Shown here: positions 1-9,044 of the stretch, piece by piece
Layout: each line of letters opens with the position of its first letter
Position numbering within the stretch: the stretch's first letter is position 1
Assembly (NCBI GenBank): GCA_043764895.1
Contig: JAYUJY010000148.1
Span: 1 to 64,000 of the forward strand
DNA: 64,000 nt
Direction of reading: 5' to 3'
Source of the DNA: JAAFJU01 sp043764895
Lineage (GTDB): Bacteria > Cyanobacteriota > Cyanobacteriia > Leptolyngbyales > Leptolyngbyaceae
Made by a program: the position numbers and the translations under genes
The notes under the pieces: generated by a model
Databases searched by the model: none
The model's input: the letters and a program-made list of their open reading frames with translations, nothing else
Told to the model about the DNA's origin: nothing

Positions 1-55
1 GAACACATTGAGTGCATCCGATGCAGGTGTCGTAGATTTTAACGGTATGAGACAT
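1..55 (-). CDS. psaC: Photosystem I iron-sulfur subunit PsaC, N-terminal 18 codons only
   Basis: Reading the minus strand from position 55 gives MSHTVKIYDTCIGCTQCV, the invariant start of PsaC, including the first cysteines (CxxCxxC) of a 4Fe-4S cluster motif. PsaC carries the terminal FA/FB clusters of photosystem I on the stromal side of the thylakoid and passes electrons to ferredoxin. The gene runs off the left edge of the window. The fragment is too short for ORF callers but the match is essentially diagnostic for an oxygenic phototroph. Confidence 0.95.
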   Translation of the reverse strand, partial: MSHTVKIYDTCIGCTQCV

Positions 56-539
56 AGTATGGAAGGCTCCAGATCAGTGCGCTTGCAACATCTGTAGTCC
101 GTCGGTTCAGCTTAAAGGCACGGGATGCGATCGCAGGGTAACGCGATAAAAACTGAAAATTCAAAGACTGGACGTTTACTCAACGTTTACAGACTGAAAA
201 CTTACAACACAACACCCGTGTCTTGAAGTTAAACCTCAAGAATCAATGCCTAGTTTACTCGACGGGGTTTAGACTCCTACCTGAGCGGTTGCAAAACTTT
301 GCAAATAGAATTTTTGGAGACCGTAGTGGAGCCGCAGTGCTATCAGCCGAAACGCAAAAAAAAGACCCCCTGCGAAGCATGGAATTTCACCAAATCTTCA
401 CAGAAGGAGCTATCAGAGTGCATCTTACTGCTCTCCTTATTCCCCTTGCGATCGACGCTTCCGGATAAAACGTCTGCACTTGGATAGATTATTAGAGACC
501 CAGTGTGGGAGGCATTCGCTTCAATGGAAGAGAGGCACA
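56..539. other. Intergenic region between psaC and rsmG
   Basis: This 484-nt stretch should hold the psaC promoter and leader, since psaC points left out of it, and the downstream end of rsmG. It has a GCGATCGC octamer near 129, a direct repeat ACGTTTAC near 172 and 185, and a small hairpin TCTTGA/TCAAGA near 221-241. Short open frames here have no recognisable protein features. No RNA gene was recognised. Confidence 0.5.
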
Positions 540-1269
540 CTAGAGCGGACTCATCTTCGGGATGCCGATCGCTCTGGGGTAATAATTGGGGGTTGGAGAA
601 GTTTTATGCAAAATTAAGCAAGTCCGGGCGCTCTGACTCAGCGGCGTCGTGAAGGTGTCGCAAGCATGGAGCGTGCCGCCGAGGTGTTCGATGGCCTCTT
701 GAAGATCGTCACTCTCCTCCTCACTCCACTGCCCCCGATACAAAATCGCCCAGCCGCCCACCTTGAGTAAAGGCAGCGCATATTCTGTACAGACATTAGC
801 CGTTGCTACCGCTCGAATCGTCACAATGTCGTAGCGTTCCCGGTGGGCACGTTCTTGGCCCAGTTCTTCAGCTCGGTTCACAAGACATTGTGCCGCAGGA
901 AGATTAAATTCTTCGATGCTCTCTCGGATGAACTGAATTTTCTTGCGAGTAGAGTCCACTAGCGTTACGGTCCAGTCGGGCTTTGCAATGGCGATCGGCA
1001 ACCCCGGAAACCCGCATCCTGTCCCAATGTCAATCACACTTTGCGGCCCTTCAAATAGCGGAAGTGAGGGAGAGAAGACGCCCCGTAGGGAATCCCATAG
1101 ATGCTTCTCCCAAAATTCTGATGGCTCTGTGATTCGGGTCAAGTTCAGCCGTTGATTGCCCGCGACGACGGCCTCGTACAGGCGCTGAAACTGCTGCTGC
1201 TGTTCATCACTGGGTTGCCAGTCAAGGGTCGATCGCCAGAGGTCAAGCGAAGTGGGGAGGGAGTCCATG
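540..1269 (-). CDS. rsmG: 16S rRNA (guanine527-N7)-methyltransferase RsmG
   Basis: RsmG (GidB) methylates N7 of G527 in 16S rRNA using S-adenosylmethionine. The protein shows the class I methyltransferase motif I VIDIGTGCGFPGLPIAIA, followed by the acidic motif LVDSTRKKIQFI, and the early NLTRITEPSEFWEKHLWDSL block typical of the family. Length of about 243 residues is normal. I chose the ATG at 1269; an in-frame GTG at 1283 would add five residues, and neither has a clear ribosome-binding site. The gene lies just upstream-to-downstream of an ABC ATPase on the same strand with a 63-nt gap. Confidence 0.93.
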
Positions 1270-1332
1270 GGGGAGAGCAGCACTAGAAAATAGGAGAATT
1301 TGATATATTACTATCCCATATCTCTGATCCGA

Positions 1333-2001
1333 CTAACGGCTAATCCCACTAACGTCGATCTTTAAGGTGGCAACGGACACAGACTCCACCGTTCCGCCGT
1401 GGATTTTCCAGGCACAATCGGCAATTTCTAATAGCTCCGCCGCATCATGGGACACCACGAGCAGCGTCCAGTGTTGTTTGAGCTTATCTAAGAGGGCGAC
1501 GAGTTGCCGACGGCTAGACCAGTCCAAGCCCGCCGTCGGCTCATCCAGAAGCAAAATATGCGGCTGACGAATAAGCTGTACCGCAATGCCCAGTCGCCGC
1601 TGTTGGCCGCCACTTAAGTCATGGGGCGGGGTCTGAAGAGAAATTGCGTCTAGGCCCACTTCCGCCAGCACTTCCCGCAATCGATCGCTAGTCACGTCAG
1701 GATGCCCAAGCCGCAGCTCTTCCAAAATCGTCCCCCCACAAAAATGTCGTTCCGGGAACTGAAAGACAATGCCACAGAGTTGCTGAAGGTAGAGCGCATT
1801 CAGCTCTTGTTCGCGCCAAAAAAGCGATCCACTCGTCGGCTCGGCTAGTCCAGCCAAAATTTCCATCAAGGTGCTTTTTCCAGACCCACTCGGCCCGACA
1901 ATAACCCCCAACTGTTGGGCGGGAAGGTCTAGATCGACGTCCTTCAAGATGGGAGCGGGGACGACGGTCGGATGATAAGACAGGTTGCGAAGATGAAGCA
2001 T
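1333..2001 (-). CDS. ABC transporter ATP-binding protein, EcfA/CbiO-like
   Basis: A stand-alone ABC ATPase of 222 residues. Visible motifs are Walker A GPSGSGKST, the signature LSGGQQRR, Walker B ILLLDEPTAGLD and the H-loop in VVSHDAAE. Sequence style (short, single domain, Q-loop FQFPERHF) is that of ECF-type/CbiO ATPases that energise vitamin or metal uptake. No membrane partner is adjacent. A BioY substrate-binding subunit is encoded in the same window at 14759, so a shared ECF module is possible, but this pairing is inference only. The ATG at 2001 fits the family start. Confidence 0.82.
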   Translation of the reverse strand: MLHLRNLSYHPTVVPAPILKDVDLDLPAQQLGVIVGPSGSGKSTLMEILAGLAEPTSGSLFWREQELNALYLQQLCGIVFQFPERHFCGGTILEELRLGHPDVTSDRLREVLAEVGLDAISLQTPPHDLSGGQQRRLGIAVQLIRQPHILLLDEPTAGLDWSSRRQLVALLDKLKQHWTLLVVSHDAAELLEIADCAWKIHGGTVESVSVATLKIDVSGISR

Positions 2002-2184
2002 TGTGGATGGATTGCGGGTGGGGCGAAGAAGGTCAAGTCAAAAAGCTTACCTAGTCCGTCTAGTGTAGCCAATTTCAGGAACTTGCCCGATCGATCCATC
2101 GTCCCTGGGACTTAGAATTCAGCTTAGAATGCAACAGAATTCAACTCCACCTCATCTATAGTTTAGGTCAATAGGTTTACAGGC

Positions 2185-3156
2185 ATGGCAATTCGCACGG
2201 GTATTCGCATGGATTCAACGCTTCTGGGTTCAACGCTCCGATCGACCTCGATCGCCTTTCTCTTCGGTGTACTATTCGCCAGTACAATCGCTATTTCCCC
2301 GGCCTCTGCGAAAGATCCTTTTGGTCGCGCCACCGCCAAACCGATCGGTGACCAAACCGAAGCGGTGTTCAATGCCATGTTTAAGGAAGGCGACTACATC
2401 AAAGCCAAAAATCTTTTGGGCGATGCTGAAAAGGCAGAACCCAACGAACCGTTGCTCCACGCCCTCAAAGCCTCCTTACTCTTTGCAGCTTCCACTAAAG
2501 AAGATGACACCAATAAAGGCGATTCCGCCGGATTTTTAACCGCTGCACTGGCTACCCAGAAAGCCGCAACCGAACTCCTCAAGACCGATGTTGCCCGTGG
2601 AAATCTCTACTTAGCCGTGGGCAACTTCCTAGAGAGCGCTCATTTCATCGCCACCAAAGGCATCGTTCAAGGCACCCCTGACGCCCTTGGCAAACTCACC
2701 AATGCCTTTAAATACCTGGGTGAAGCTGAAAAGAGCGATCCCAATGACCCTGAGATGAACATGATTAAAGGCACCATGGATCTCCTGCTTGCGGTCAATA
2801 TCAACCTTCCCCTTTCCGATGCCAACGCTGCGATCGATCGCATTACCAATAAATCTGGACCCAAATACATCGCCGATCGGGTTTTGGCTTGGGGATACCG
2901 CGACATGAACCAGCTCGACAAAGCCGTTGCAGCGGTCGATCGATCGATCTCCGTGACGCCTAATAACCCTGAAGTCTATTATCTAAAGGGTCAGATCTTG
3001 TATAAGCAGGGCAAAAAAGTTGAGAGCGTCGTGCTCTTCAAAAAAGCACTGGAAAACCCAGACAAACTCCCCAAGTCACTGCAAGGACAGTTTTGTCACG
3101 ATTTAGGCCAAGCGGACAAAGCGGCGGCCCAAACTGTCAAGGTGTGTAAGAGCTAG
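2185..3156 (+). CDS. Exported TPR-repeat protein, Sll0314/Alr1548-like
   Basis: The 323-residue protein starts with a basic segment and a hydrophobic stretch ending in SPASA before KDPFG, which reads as a cleavable signal peptide of about 42 residues. The rest is helical with TPR-like units, for example near residues 70-100, 180-205 and 235-300 (VYYLKGQILYKQGKK). It resembles the cyanobacterial Sll0314/Alr1548 family of periplasmic or lumenal TPR proteins. Function is unknown; TPRs suggest protein-protein binding. It is monocistronic-looking, followed 42 nt later by the DUF3531 gene. Confidence 0.75.
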   Translation: MAIRTGIRMDSTLLGSTLRSTSIAFLFGVLFASTIAISPASAKDPFGRATAKPIGDQTEAVFNAMFKEGDYIKAKNLLGDAEKAEPNEPLLHALKASLLFAASTKEDDTNKGDSAGFLTAALATQKAATELLKTDVARGNLYLAVGNFLESAHFIATKGIVQGTPDALGKLTNAFKYLGEAEKSDPNDPEMNMIKGTMDLLLAVNINLPLSDANAAIDRITNKSGPKYIADRVLAWGYRDMNQLDKAVAAVDRSISVTPNNPEVYYLKGQILYKQGKKVESVVLFKKALENPDKLPKSLQGQFCHDLGQADKAAAQTVKVCKS

Positions 3157-3198
3157 TGTTAGACTGCTAGCCGGGAATGCCTTAATTCGTAGCGGTCC

Positions 3199-3663
3199 AT
3201 GCAAGTATTTTTTCGCGAGTACGATCCGTTTAATGTCTGGATCTGGGTCAACTTTCCGATGAATCCATCGGAAATGGAGAAGCAGTACATAGAAGAAGTC
3301 TTCACCTCCTGGTTTTACCTCGGTAAGCTGGGAGCGTTCAACGCCGAAAGCCTCCAAATCCAAGATGTGGGAATGGAGGTCAGCAATATGTTTTACGACA
3401 ATGAGCAGGCTGAAGACTCCATGATGGCGCTCATGCACAACATGGGCGAGTTTGAATACGAAGAGGATTGGGCACGCTGCTGGTTTGATTTGGGGACCAG
3501 CGATGCCCTTGCCTTAGACATGCTAGTCAACGCAGTTCGTCAACTCAGTAAGGACTTTGTGGCGATCGATCGCCTCGTGATTGGCGGTGAAAATGACGAC
3601 TGGCCGATTCCTGAAGGCTCGAAGCCAGAATTTGCCGATGGCCGAGATGAGTGGAACCAATAA
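3199..3663 (+). CDS. DUF3531 family protein
   Basis: This acidic 154-residue protein begins MQVFFREYDPFNVWIW and is rich in Trp, Tyr and acidic residues, matching the cyanobacterial/plastid DUF3531 family. No catalytic motif or membrane segment is visible and the biochemical role is not known to me. It is close behind the TPR gene and its 3' end sits 30 nt before the chosen start of the Nudix gene, so the three may be co-transcribed. Confidence 0.8.
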   Translation: MQVFFREYDPFNVWIWVNFPMNPSEMEKQYIEEVFTSWFYLGKLGAFNAESLQIQDVGMEVSNMFYDNEQAEDSMMALMHNMGEFEYEEDWARCWFDLGTSDALALDMLVNAVRQLSKDFVAIDRLVIGGENDDWPIPEGSKPEFADGRDEWNQ

Positions 3664-3692
3664 CCTTACAAGGACCGTCAACCCATACCGCT

Positions 3693-4148
3693 ATGAGCAA
3701 CCCAACTGAGCACACAGTCGTTTTTCCGCCGCCTTATATTCGCACCGTCGCGATCGCCCTTATTCGTCGAGGCGATCAAATCTTGGTGGCAGAAGGGTTT
3801 GATAGTAAGAGCCAAACTCACTTTTACCGCGCACTCGGGGGCGGAGTCGAATTTGGAGAAACGAGCTGGGACGGCTTAGTGCGAGAGTTTCAAGAGGAGC
3901 TAAGCACTGAAATCATCCAGTCCAAATACCTGGGCTGTCTGGAAAACATTTTTGAGTGCTATGGCAATCCCGGCCATGAAGTCATCTTTGTTTACGAATG
4001 CGAGTTTGCCGATCGAAGCCTTTACGAACCCAATGAACTGACCTTCGTCGAAGGCGATACCCAAAAGCTAGCCAAGTGGATCGCTGTTTCTGAGTTTAAA
4101 TCAGGCGATCGACGATTGGTACCAGCGATCTTTGAAACCTATTTGTAA
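3693..4148 (+). CDS. Nudix hydrolase
   Basis: Nudix enzymes hydrolyse nucleoside-diphosphate-linked compounds. The Nudix box is visible as GGVEFGE then REFQEELSTEI (pattern Gx5Ex7REUxEE), with the usual glycine after the glutamates replaced by Ser-Thr. Length is 151 residues from the ATG at 3693 (MSNPTEH); an upstream in-frame ATG at 3651 overlaps the previous gene and gives residues without family likeness, so I prefer 3693. The substrate cannot be read from sequence. The gene converges on prs. Confidence 0.87.
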   Translation: MSNPTEHTVVFPPPYIRTVAIALIRRGDQILVAEGFDSKSQTHFYRALGGGVEFGETSWDGLVREFQEELSTEIIQSKYLGCLENIFECYGNPGHEVIFVYECEFADRSLYEPNELTFVEGDTQKLAKWIAVSEFKSGDRRLVPAIFETYL

Positions 4149-4222
4149 CGAGATTAAATTTAGAGCAAAAAGACCCCCATCCCATGATTAGGAGCCTTTG
4201 CGTTCCTTAGCGGCGGAACATA

Positions 4223-5218
4223 CTAGCTACGGAACATACTGCTCACGGAGCATTCTTCATGAACCCGCGAAATCGTCTCACCAATCAAGGTCGCGACCGA
4301 CAAAATTCGCAACTGTGGGAAACGTTGACTCTCTGGAATGGGAATCGTGTTGGTTACAATCACTTCTTCAAGACACCCATTGGACAACCGCTCAATAGCA
4401 GGGGGAGAGAAGACTGCATGAGTCGCACAAGCATAGACCTGCCGCGCACCATGTTCTCGCAGTACCCTTGCCCCTTCAGAAATAGTCCCTGCCGTGTCGA
4501 TCATGTCATCGACCAACACTGCCGTTTTCCCTCGGACATCCCCGACCACATTCATCACCTCAGCGACATTGTGCGCCTGACGACGTTTGTCAATAATCGC
4601 CAATGGAGCGTCGCCAAGGCGGCTGGCAAACGCACGGGCACGGGCCACCCCACCAACATCCGGCGACACAACCACAATGTCTTCAAGCTTTTTACTCTTG
4701 AGATACTCCACTAGAATCGGGGATCCGTAGACGTGATCGACCGGAATATCAAAATAGCCCTGAATCTGAGCTGAATGCAGATCCATCGCAATAATCCGAC
4801 TCGCTCCCGCTTGGGTCAGCAAGTTGGCCGCAAGTTTGGCCGTAATCGATTCACGTCCAGCGGTCTTACGATCGGCGCGAGCGTAGCCATAATAAGGAAT
4901 CACCGCCGTGATTTGTCGGGCCGATGCCCGTTTGCACGCATCGATCATGATCATCAATTCCATCAGATGATCATTCACCGGACGGCAAGTTGGCTGCATG
5001 ATGTAGACATCACACCCCCGAATCGACTCCAAAATTTGAACGTAAATTTCGCCATCAGCAAAACTTTTACGAATCATCGGACTCAGCTCAATCCCCAGAT
5101 ACCTCGCCACCTCATTGGCCAGAACCGAGTTTGAGTTTCCCGCTAGCAGACAGAGACGGTTGTTCTCAGACGATATAACCGGAGCGGTCGGGAAGGTTAG
5201 AGTTGCAGCACGAATCAC
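4223..5218 (-). CDS. prs: Ribose-phosphate pyrophosphokinase
   Basis: PRPP synthetase transfers pyrophosphate from ATP to ribose 5-phosphate, feeding purine, pyrimidine, His, Trp and NAD synthesis. Diagnostic segments are QPTCRPVNDHLMELMIM, YYGYARADRKTAGRE, the VVVSPDVGGVARARAFA metal-binding region and the PRPP-binding loop VLVDDMIDTAGTISEGA. The length of 331 residues is normal for cyanobacteria. The start is a GTG at 5218 that matches the MIR...L family N-terminus. The AT-rich 350-nt region upstream should hold its promoter. Confidence 0.96.
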   Translation of the reverse strand: MIRAATLTFPTAPVISSENNRLCLLAGNSNSVLANEVARYLGIELSPMIRKSFADGEIYVQILESIRGCDVYIMQPTCRPVNDHLMELMIMIDACKRASARQITAVIPYYGYARADRKTAGRESITAKLAANLLTQAGASRIIAMDLHSAQIQGYFDIPVDHVYGSPILVEYLKSKKLEDIVVVSPDVGGVARARAFASRLGDAPLAIIDKRRQAHNVAEVMNVVGDVRGKTAVLVDDMIDTAGTISEGARVLREHGARQVYACATHAVFSPPAIERLSNGCLEEVIVTNTIPIPESQRFPQLRILSVATLIGETISRVHEECSVSSMFRS

Positions 5219-5569
5219 ATTAAGCCCTCAAACGCTTTCAACGTAATATTGACAGTAGAAACCCAAAACAATTGTCCTAGATTCTGCCAGAACAAAAAGT
5301 TCATTAAAAAATATTTTCTAAGCAGTGATAAAAAGAGCCTTGCAAAATAAGGATCCGCAATGTTCATGCTATTTATGTTCAGAGCGAACAAAGAAAACTT
5401 AATTAATACAGTGGGGTCCATTGTTGCAAACTTCGCGATCGTCTGCCAAGTCCATCGCACTAGAATGTTTACAGAATACTAATACAGTTTTCTTATATGA
5501 GGCATAAGAAAATTTATGCGGCGACAAGAGAATTTAGCAGAATCTTACAACACTATAGGACACGCTCCC
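5219..5569. other. AT-rich divergent intergenic region between prs and the YqeY gene
   Basis: About 350 nt separate two divergent genes and must carry both promoters. It is clearly more AT-rich than the flanking genes, particularly 5260-5420. A minus-strand open frame of 81 codons (5215-5460) overlaps the prs start and has no family likeness, so I do not call it. I could not identify a specific operator. Confidence 0.45.
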
Positions 5570-6025
5570 ATGACGCTCATCGATCGCATTAGCGAACACA
5601 TCAAAACGGCTATGAAAGCGAAGGACAAACTTCGTCTAGAAACCTACCGAAGCATTAAAAAAGTCCTGCTCGACAAAGAAGTCAGTGTCCGACCCAGCGG
5701 CCAAACCGAGCTGACTCCTGAGCAAGAAATCGAAGCCTTAGTCCAAATTGCCAAACAGCGCCGAGATGCCATAGAGCAGTACACTAACGCTCAACGCCTC
5801 GATCTCGCTGAAAAAGAGGCATTGGAGCTAGCGGTGATTGAAGAGTTTTTGCCGCAGCAGATGACGGACGACGAGGTGGGGGCAGCGATCGACGCGATCA
5901 TCCTCCAAGTCGGGGCAACGTCTGCCAAGGACATGGGAAAAGTCATGGGCGTTGCGATGCAGCAGCTTAAGGGCAAAGCGGACGGGAAGAAGGTGCAAGA
6001 ACAGGTGAAGGCCAAGCTGAACTAA
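5570..6025 (+). CDS. GatB/YqeY domain-containing protein
   Basis: The 151-residue protein MTLIDRISEHIKTAMKAKD carries the YqeY fold that forms the tail domain of GatB amidotransferases and also occurs alone. Characteristic pieces are LETYRSIKKVLLDKE, IAKQRRDAIEQY, EEFLPQQM and the C-terminal KGKADGKKVQEQVKAKL. Stand-alone YqeY proteins are thought to bind tRNA or assist aminoacylation, but the role is not settled. The ATG at 5570 fits the family; the longer in-frame ATG at 5516 adds 18 unrelated residues. Confidence 0.9.
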   Translation: MTLIDRISEHIKTAMKAKDKLRLETYRSIKKVLLDKEVSVRPSGQTELTPEQEIEALVQIAKQRRDAIEQYTNAQRLDLAEKEALELAVIEEFLPQQMTDDEVGAAIDAIILQVGATSAKDMGKVMGVAMQQLKGKADGKKVQEQVKAKLN

Positions 6026-6049
6026 AAATTTTTGCGAAAATTTTCGCGA

Positions 6050-6169
6050 CGTTGGGTTTGGGGCACGGCAAGCCAAAGGTGGGTTTGGGGCACGGCAAGC
6101 CATGCCCCTACGGGTCTCTGTAAAGATGAATCTGTAGGGGCATGGCCATGCCGTGCCCCAAACCCAACG
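6050..6169. repeat. MITE-like palindromic repeat, copy 1
   Basis: The element begins CGTTGGGTTTGGGGCACGG and ends CCGTGCCCCAAACCCAACG, giving near-perfect terminal inverted arms with an inner CATGCCCCTAC/GTAGGGGCATG pair. The left arm is duplicated internally (about 6053-6074 and 6080-6101). Related copies lie at 24155 and 54091. It sits just after the YqeY stop codon and could fold into a long hairpin in RNA. Confidence 0.9.
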
Positions 6170-6369
6170 AAGAACAGATCAAGGCTCTAGATTGGATTGA
6201 TTTCAAGATATTGATTCTCAGATACGCATTACTCAAGCCATGCACCAGAAGGGCAATGCGATCGCGCCAAAATTCTAAAGCAGATGTAAACTTGAGTTTG
6301 AACTGACAGACGGTTACTTCAGTCCCAGACCTAAATTTTCAGAACCCGACGTTTTTTGGCTAGGCATCT

Positions 6370-8259
6370 ATGCAACCCCCGATTTCCACAGGCACGATTC
6401 TCCAGAGCCGCTACCGTTTGCTCAACCTCATCGGACAGGGCGGCTTCGGTCGGACTTACCTTGTTGAGGATCAGGGTCGCTTCAACGAACTCTGCGCCCT
6501 CAAGGAGCTGAACCCGCCACAGGGAGACTATGCCTTTGGAAAATCGAAAGAACTCTTCCAGCGTGAAGCCCAAATTCTGCACCAAATCGAGCATCCCCAA
6601 ATCCCCAAGTTCAGGGCCACGTTTGAGGAAGATCATCGGTTGTTCTTAGTTCAAGATTTTGTCGAAGGTAAGACCTACCGGGAAATTCTTGACGATCGCA
6701 AAACCCGTGGATTTGTCTTCGCTGAGAAAGAAGTGGTTGACTTGATGCAGAAAATTTTGCCAGTCCTGACCTACTTGCATGGCAAAGGAATTATTCATCG
6801 CGACATTGCGCCAGACAACATCATGCTGCGCGATCGGGATCAGCTTCCGGTGCTGATCGATTTTGGCGTGGTCAAAGATATTGCGACTCGCCTCCAAACG
6901 CCAGAAACGCTGAAACAATCCACCACAGTCGGGAAACTTGGCTACGCACCCATTGAGCAGATGCAAACGGGCAATGCCTATCCCAACAGCGATCTCTACG
7001 CGCTAGCCGTTACAGCGATCGTCCTTCTCACTGGACGCGAACCTCAAGAACTCCTGGATGACAATACGATGACTTGGCATTGGCAACGCTGGTGTCAAGT
7101 GAGTCCGGGGTTTGCGCAGGTCATAAGCCGAATGTTGAGCTACACGCCAGCCCAGCGATTTCCATCTGCCACCGACGTCAGTGGCGCACTAGCAAACCTA
7201 GCACAACCAGGCCAATCGGGGGTGCAGCAGACTGTTGCCCCGTCTGACTCGACCCAGCCGCCTTCTAGACCCGCTGTCGGATCCCAAATGGCCACGGTGG
7301 CGATCGGTCGTGACTATGAGGATGAGCAGGATCTGGCACCTCGTCCGTCCGTAAAACGATCGCCAGCGGCTATTCCAGAACGCAATACGCTCTGGGATGA
7401 CCCGTGGGCCGTGGGTTTGATTGCAATGGGTCTCATTAGTCTTGCAGGCATCGGCACTTATTTGGTCACTAATGCGCTCAAAGCTAAGCCTCCTGTCACT
7501 GAAACGACTCCGCCTGTCGTCGTCACTGAACCCACCCCCACGCCCAAGCCCAGTATCAAACCGACCCCAAAACCGATCGCCTCGCCCATTAGCTTCGAGC
7601 AAAAACTAGAGTTGACCTCCGGTAAGCCCACGACCCGCAGTGGCAACCTCAAATCGAATCAGACCGCCAACCTCACGTTCAGTGGCAAACAGGGTCAAGC
7701 CCTTGATGCGGTTGTTAATGGCGAAGGGGTTTTGATGACTATTTTTAGTCCTGAAGGTCAGCCTGTAAACGATCGGGCCAAACGAGTGTCTAGCTGGAAT
7801 GGCGTGCTTCCTCTCACAGGCGAATATAATATTCAGCTCAAAACCGTCAAAAACCTAGACAGCTCAGACTACAAATTAGATCTTGACCTCAAAGACCCGC
7901 CCAAGCCTTTACCGGAACCCATCATTACCCCGTCCCCCGTCATTCCTGAAAAGCCGATCGACGGCAGCGGCACCATCAAAACTGAGCGTGTGCTGTTTGA
8001 TCCCGGCAAAACGAGTACCCAAATCTTAAATCCCATCAAGTCTCCGGAAGTCATTCGATACCTTGTCTCCGCAAGAGCAGGCCAAACCCTGGATGTCTCC
8101 GTCCAAGGCGCAACGCTGAGTGTGCTGGGTTCCGATGGTAAGCCGTTGCCGGATGCGACCGATCGGCCTAACTGGCGGGCGCTGCTCGCCACAAGCGGAG
8201 ACTACATCATCGAAGTCAATGCAAAATCGCCGTTCACCCTCAACATAGAAGTCAAATAG
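6370..8259 (+). CDS. Membrane-anchored serine/threonine protein kinase
   Basis: The N-terminal kinase domain spans about residues 10-275: glycine loop GQGGFG (22-27), ATP-binding Lys45 in ALKEL, catalytic loop HRDIAPDN (143-150), metal-binding DFG (164-166) and GYAPIEQ in place of APE. The catalytic-loop lysine of bacterial HRDxKxxN is alanine here. A proline-rich linker leads to one membrane helix at about 345-367, then a Pro/Thr-rich spacer and two repeated beta-rich domains (about 410-510 and 540-629) resembling pre-peptidase C-terminal modules, probably extracytoplasmic sensors. bioD begins 2 nt after the stop, suggesting co-transcription. Confidence 0.92.
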   Translation: MQPPISTGTILQSRYRLLNLIGQGGFGRTYLVEDQGRFNELCALKELNPPQGDYAFGKSKELFQREAQILHQIEHPQIPKFRATFEEDHRLFLVQDFVEGKTYREILDDRKTRGFVFAEKEVVDLMQKILPVLTYLHGKGIIHRDIAPDNIMLRDRDQLPVLIDFGVVKDIATRLQTPETLKQSTTVGKLGYAPIEQMQTGNAYPNSDLYALAVTAIVLLTGREPQELLDDNTMTWHWQRWCQVSPGFAQVISRMLSYTPAQRFPSATDVSGALANLAQPGQSGVQQTVAPSDSTQPPSRPAVGSQMATVAIGRDYEDEQDLAPRPSVKRSPAAIPERNTLWDDPWAVGLIAMGLISLAGIGTYLVTNALKAKPPVTETTPPVVVTEPTPTPKPSIKPTPKPIASPISFEQKLELTSGKPTTRSGNLKSNQTANLTFSGKQGQALDAVVNGEGVLMTIFSPEGQPVNDRAKRVSSWNGVLPLTGEYNIQLKTVKNLDSSDYKLDLDLKDPPKPLPEPIITPSPVIPEKPIDGSGTIKTERVLFDPGKTSTQILNPIKSPEVIRYLVSARAGQTLDVSVQGATLSVLGSDGKPLPDATDRPNWRALLATSGDYIIEVNAKSPFTLNIEVK

Positions 8260-8261
8260 CC

Positions 8262-8972
8262 ATGAAAACTGCCCCAAATGCCCTGCTGATAACGGGCACA
8301 GATACCGATGCGGGAAAAACGGTTCTAACCGCAGCGCTCATGGCCTATTGGCAACAATATCGTCAACCGCAATCTGTTGCCATTTTGAAGCCCTTTCAAT
8401 CTGGAATCGGCGATCGAGAGTTCTACGTCAAGTTGTTTGACCTTCAGCAAACCCTAGACGAAATTAATCCCGTTCATTTCAATGCGCCCCTTGCCCTGCC
8501 GATCGCCGCTGCATTGGAAGGCAAGACGATTTCTATGGAAGTCCCTTGGCGAACCTTGCAATCGCTGATGCAACGCCATGATTTTGTCTTAATCGAAGGC
8601 GTCGGTGGTCTCGGATCGCCCGTGACCTTTGAAACGACGGTGGCTGATCTCGCAGCAGACTGGAAAGTGCCGATTGTTCTAGTCGTTCCCGTGAAGCTCG
8701 GCGCGATCGGTCAAGTGGTTGCCAACATTGCCTTAGCCGAGCGATCGGGACTTTGGGTTAAGGGTATTGTGCGTAATTGTGCCACTCCATGTAGTGAGGA
8801 GGACATAGAAAACTGGGCAAACCAAGCGTTAATTGAGCAGTTGACGGGCATCCAAGTGATGGGGACGTTGCCGTATTTAGAGTCCATAGACGATCGTGAT
8901 CAGCTTGCAAAGGCCGCTTCTAATTTAGACTTAGAGATGCTGATTCCTAGCTTGAAATTAGCCTTAAAATAG
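8262..8972 (+). CDS. bioD: ATP-dependent dethiobiotin synthetase
   Basis: BioD closes the ureido ring of dethiobiotin from DAPA, CO2 and ATP, the step before BioB. The protein shows the P-loop GTDTDAGKT (residues 12-20), the substrate lysine region KPFQSGIGD and the EGVGGLGSPV loop. Its 236 residues match the family. It starts 2 nt after the kinase stop codon. bioB and bioY lie about 5 kb away, so biotin genes are grouped but not in one operon. Confidence 0.95.
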   Translation: MKTAPNALLITGTDTDAGKTVLTAALMAYWQQYRQPQSVAILKPFQSGIGDREFYVKLFDLQQTLDEINPVHFNAPLALPIAAALEGKTISMEVPWRTLQSLMQRHDFVLIEGVGGLGSPVTFETTVADLAADWKVPIVLVVPVKLGAIGQVVANIALAERSGLWVKGIVRNCATPCSEEDIENWANQALIEQLTGIQVMGTLPYLESIDDRDQLAKAASNLDLEMLIPSLKLALK

Positions 8973-9044
8973 AGTTGGCTCAGGTCAAGAGTGTGACCTA
9001 AGGAGCCATCTGAAGCGTTGTCTGAAGCTGGAACGAATCCCCCC

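Noticed and set aside
223..468. 81-codon open frame upstream of rsmG
   Set aside because: No family likeness, overlaps other short frames, and lies in the region expected to hold the psaC promoter.
5215..5460. 81-codon minus-strand frame beside prs
   Set aside because: AT-rich intergenic sequence, overlap with the prs start and no recognisable domain.
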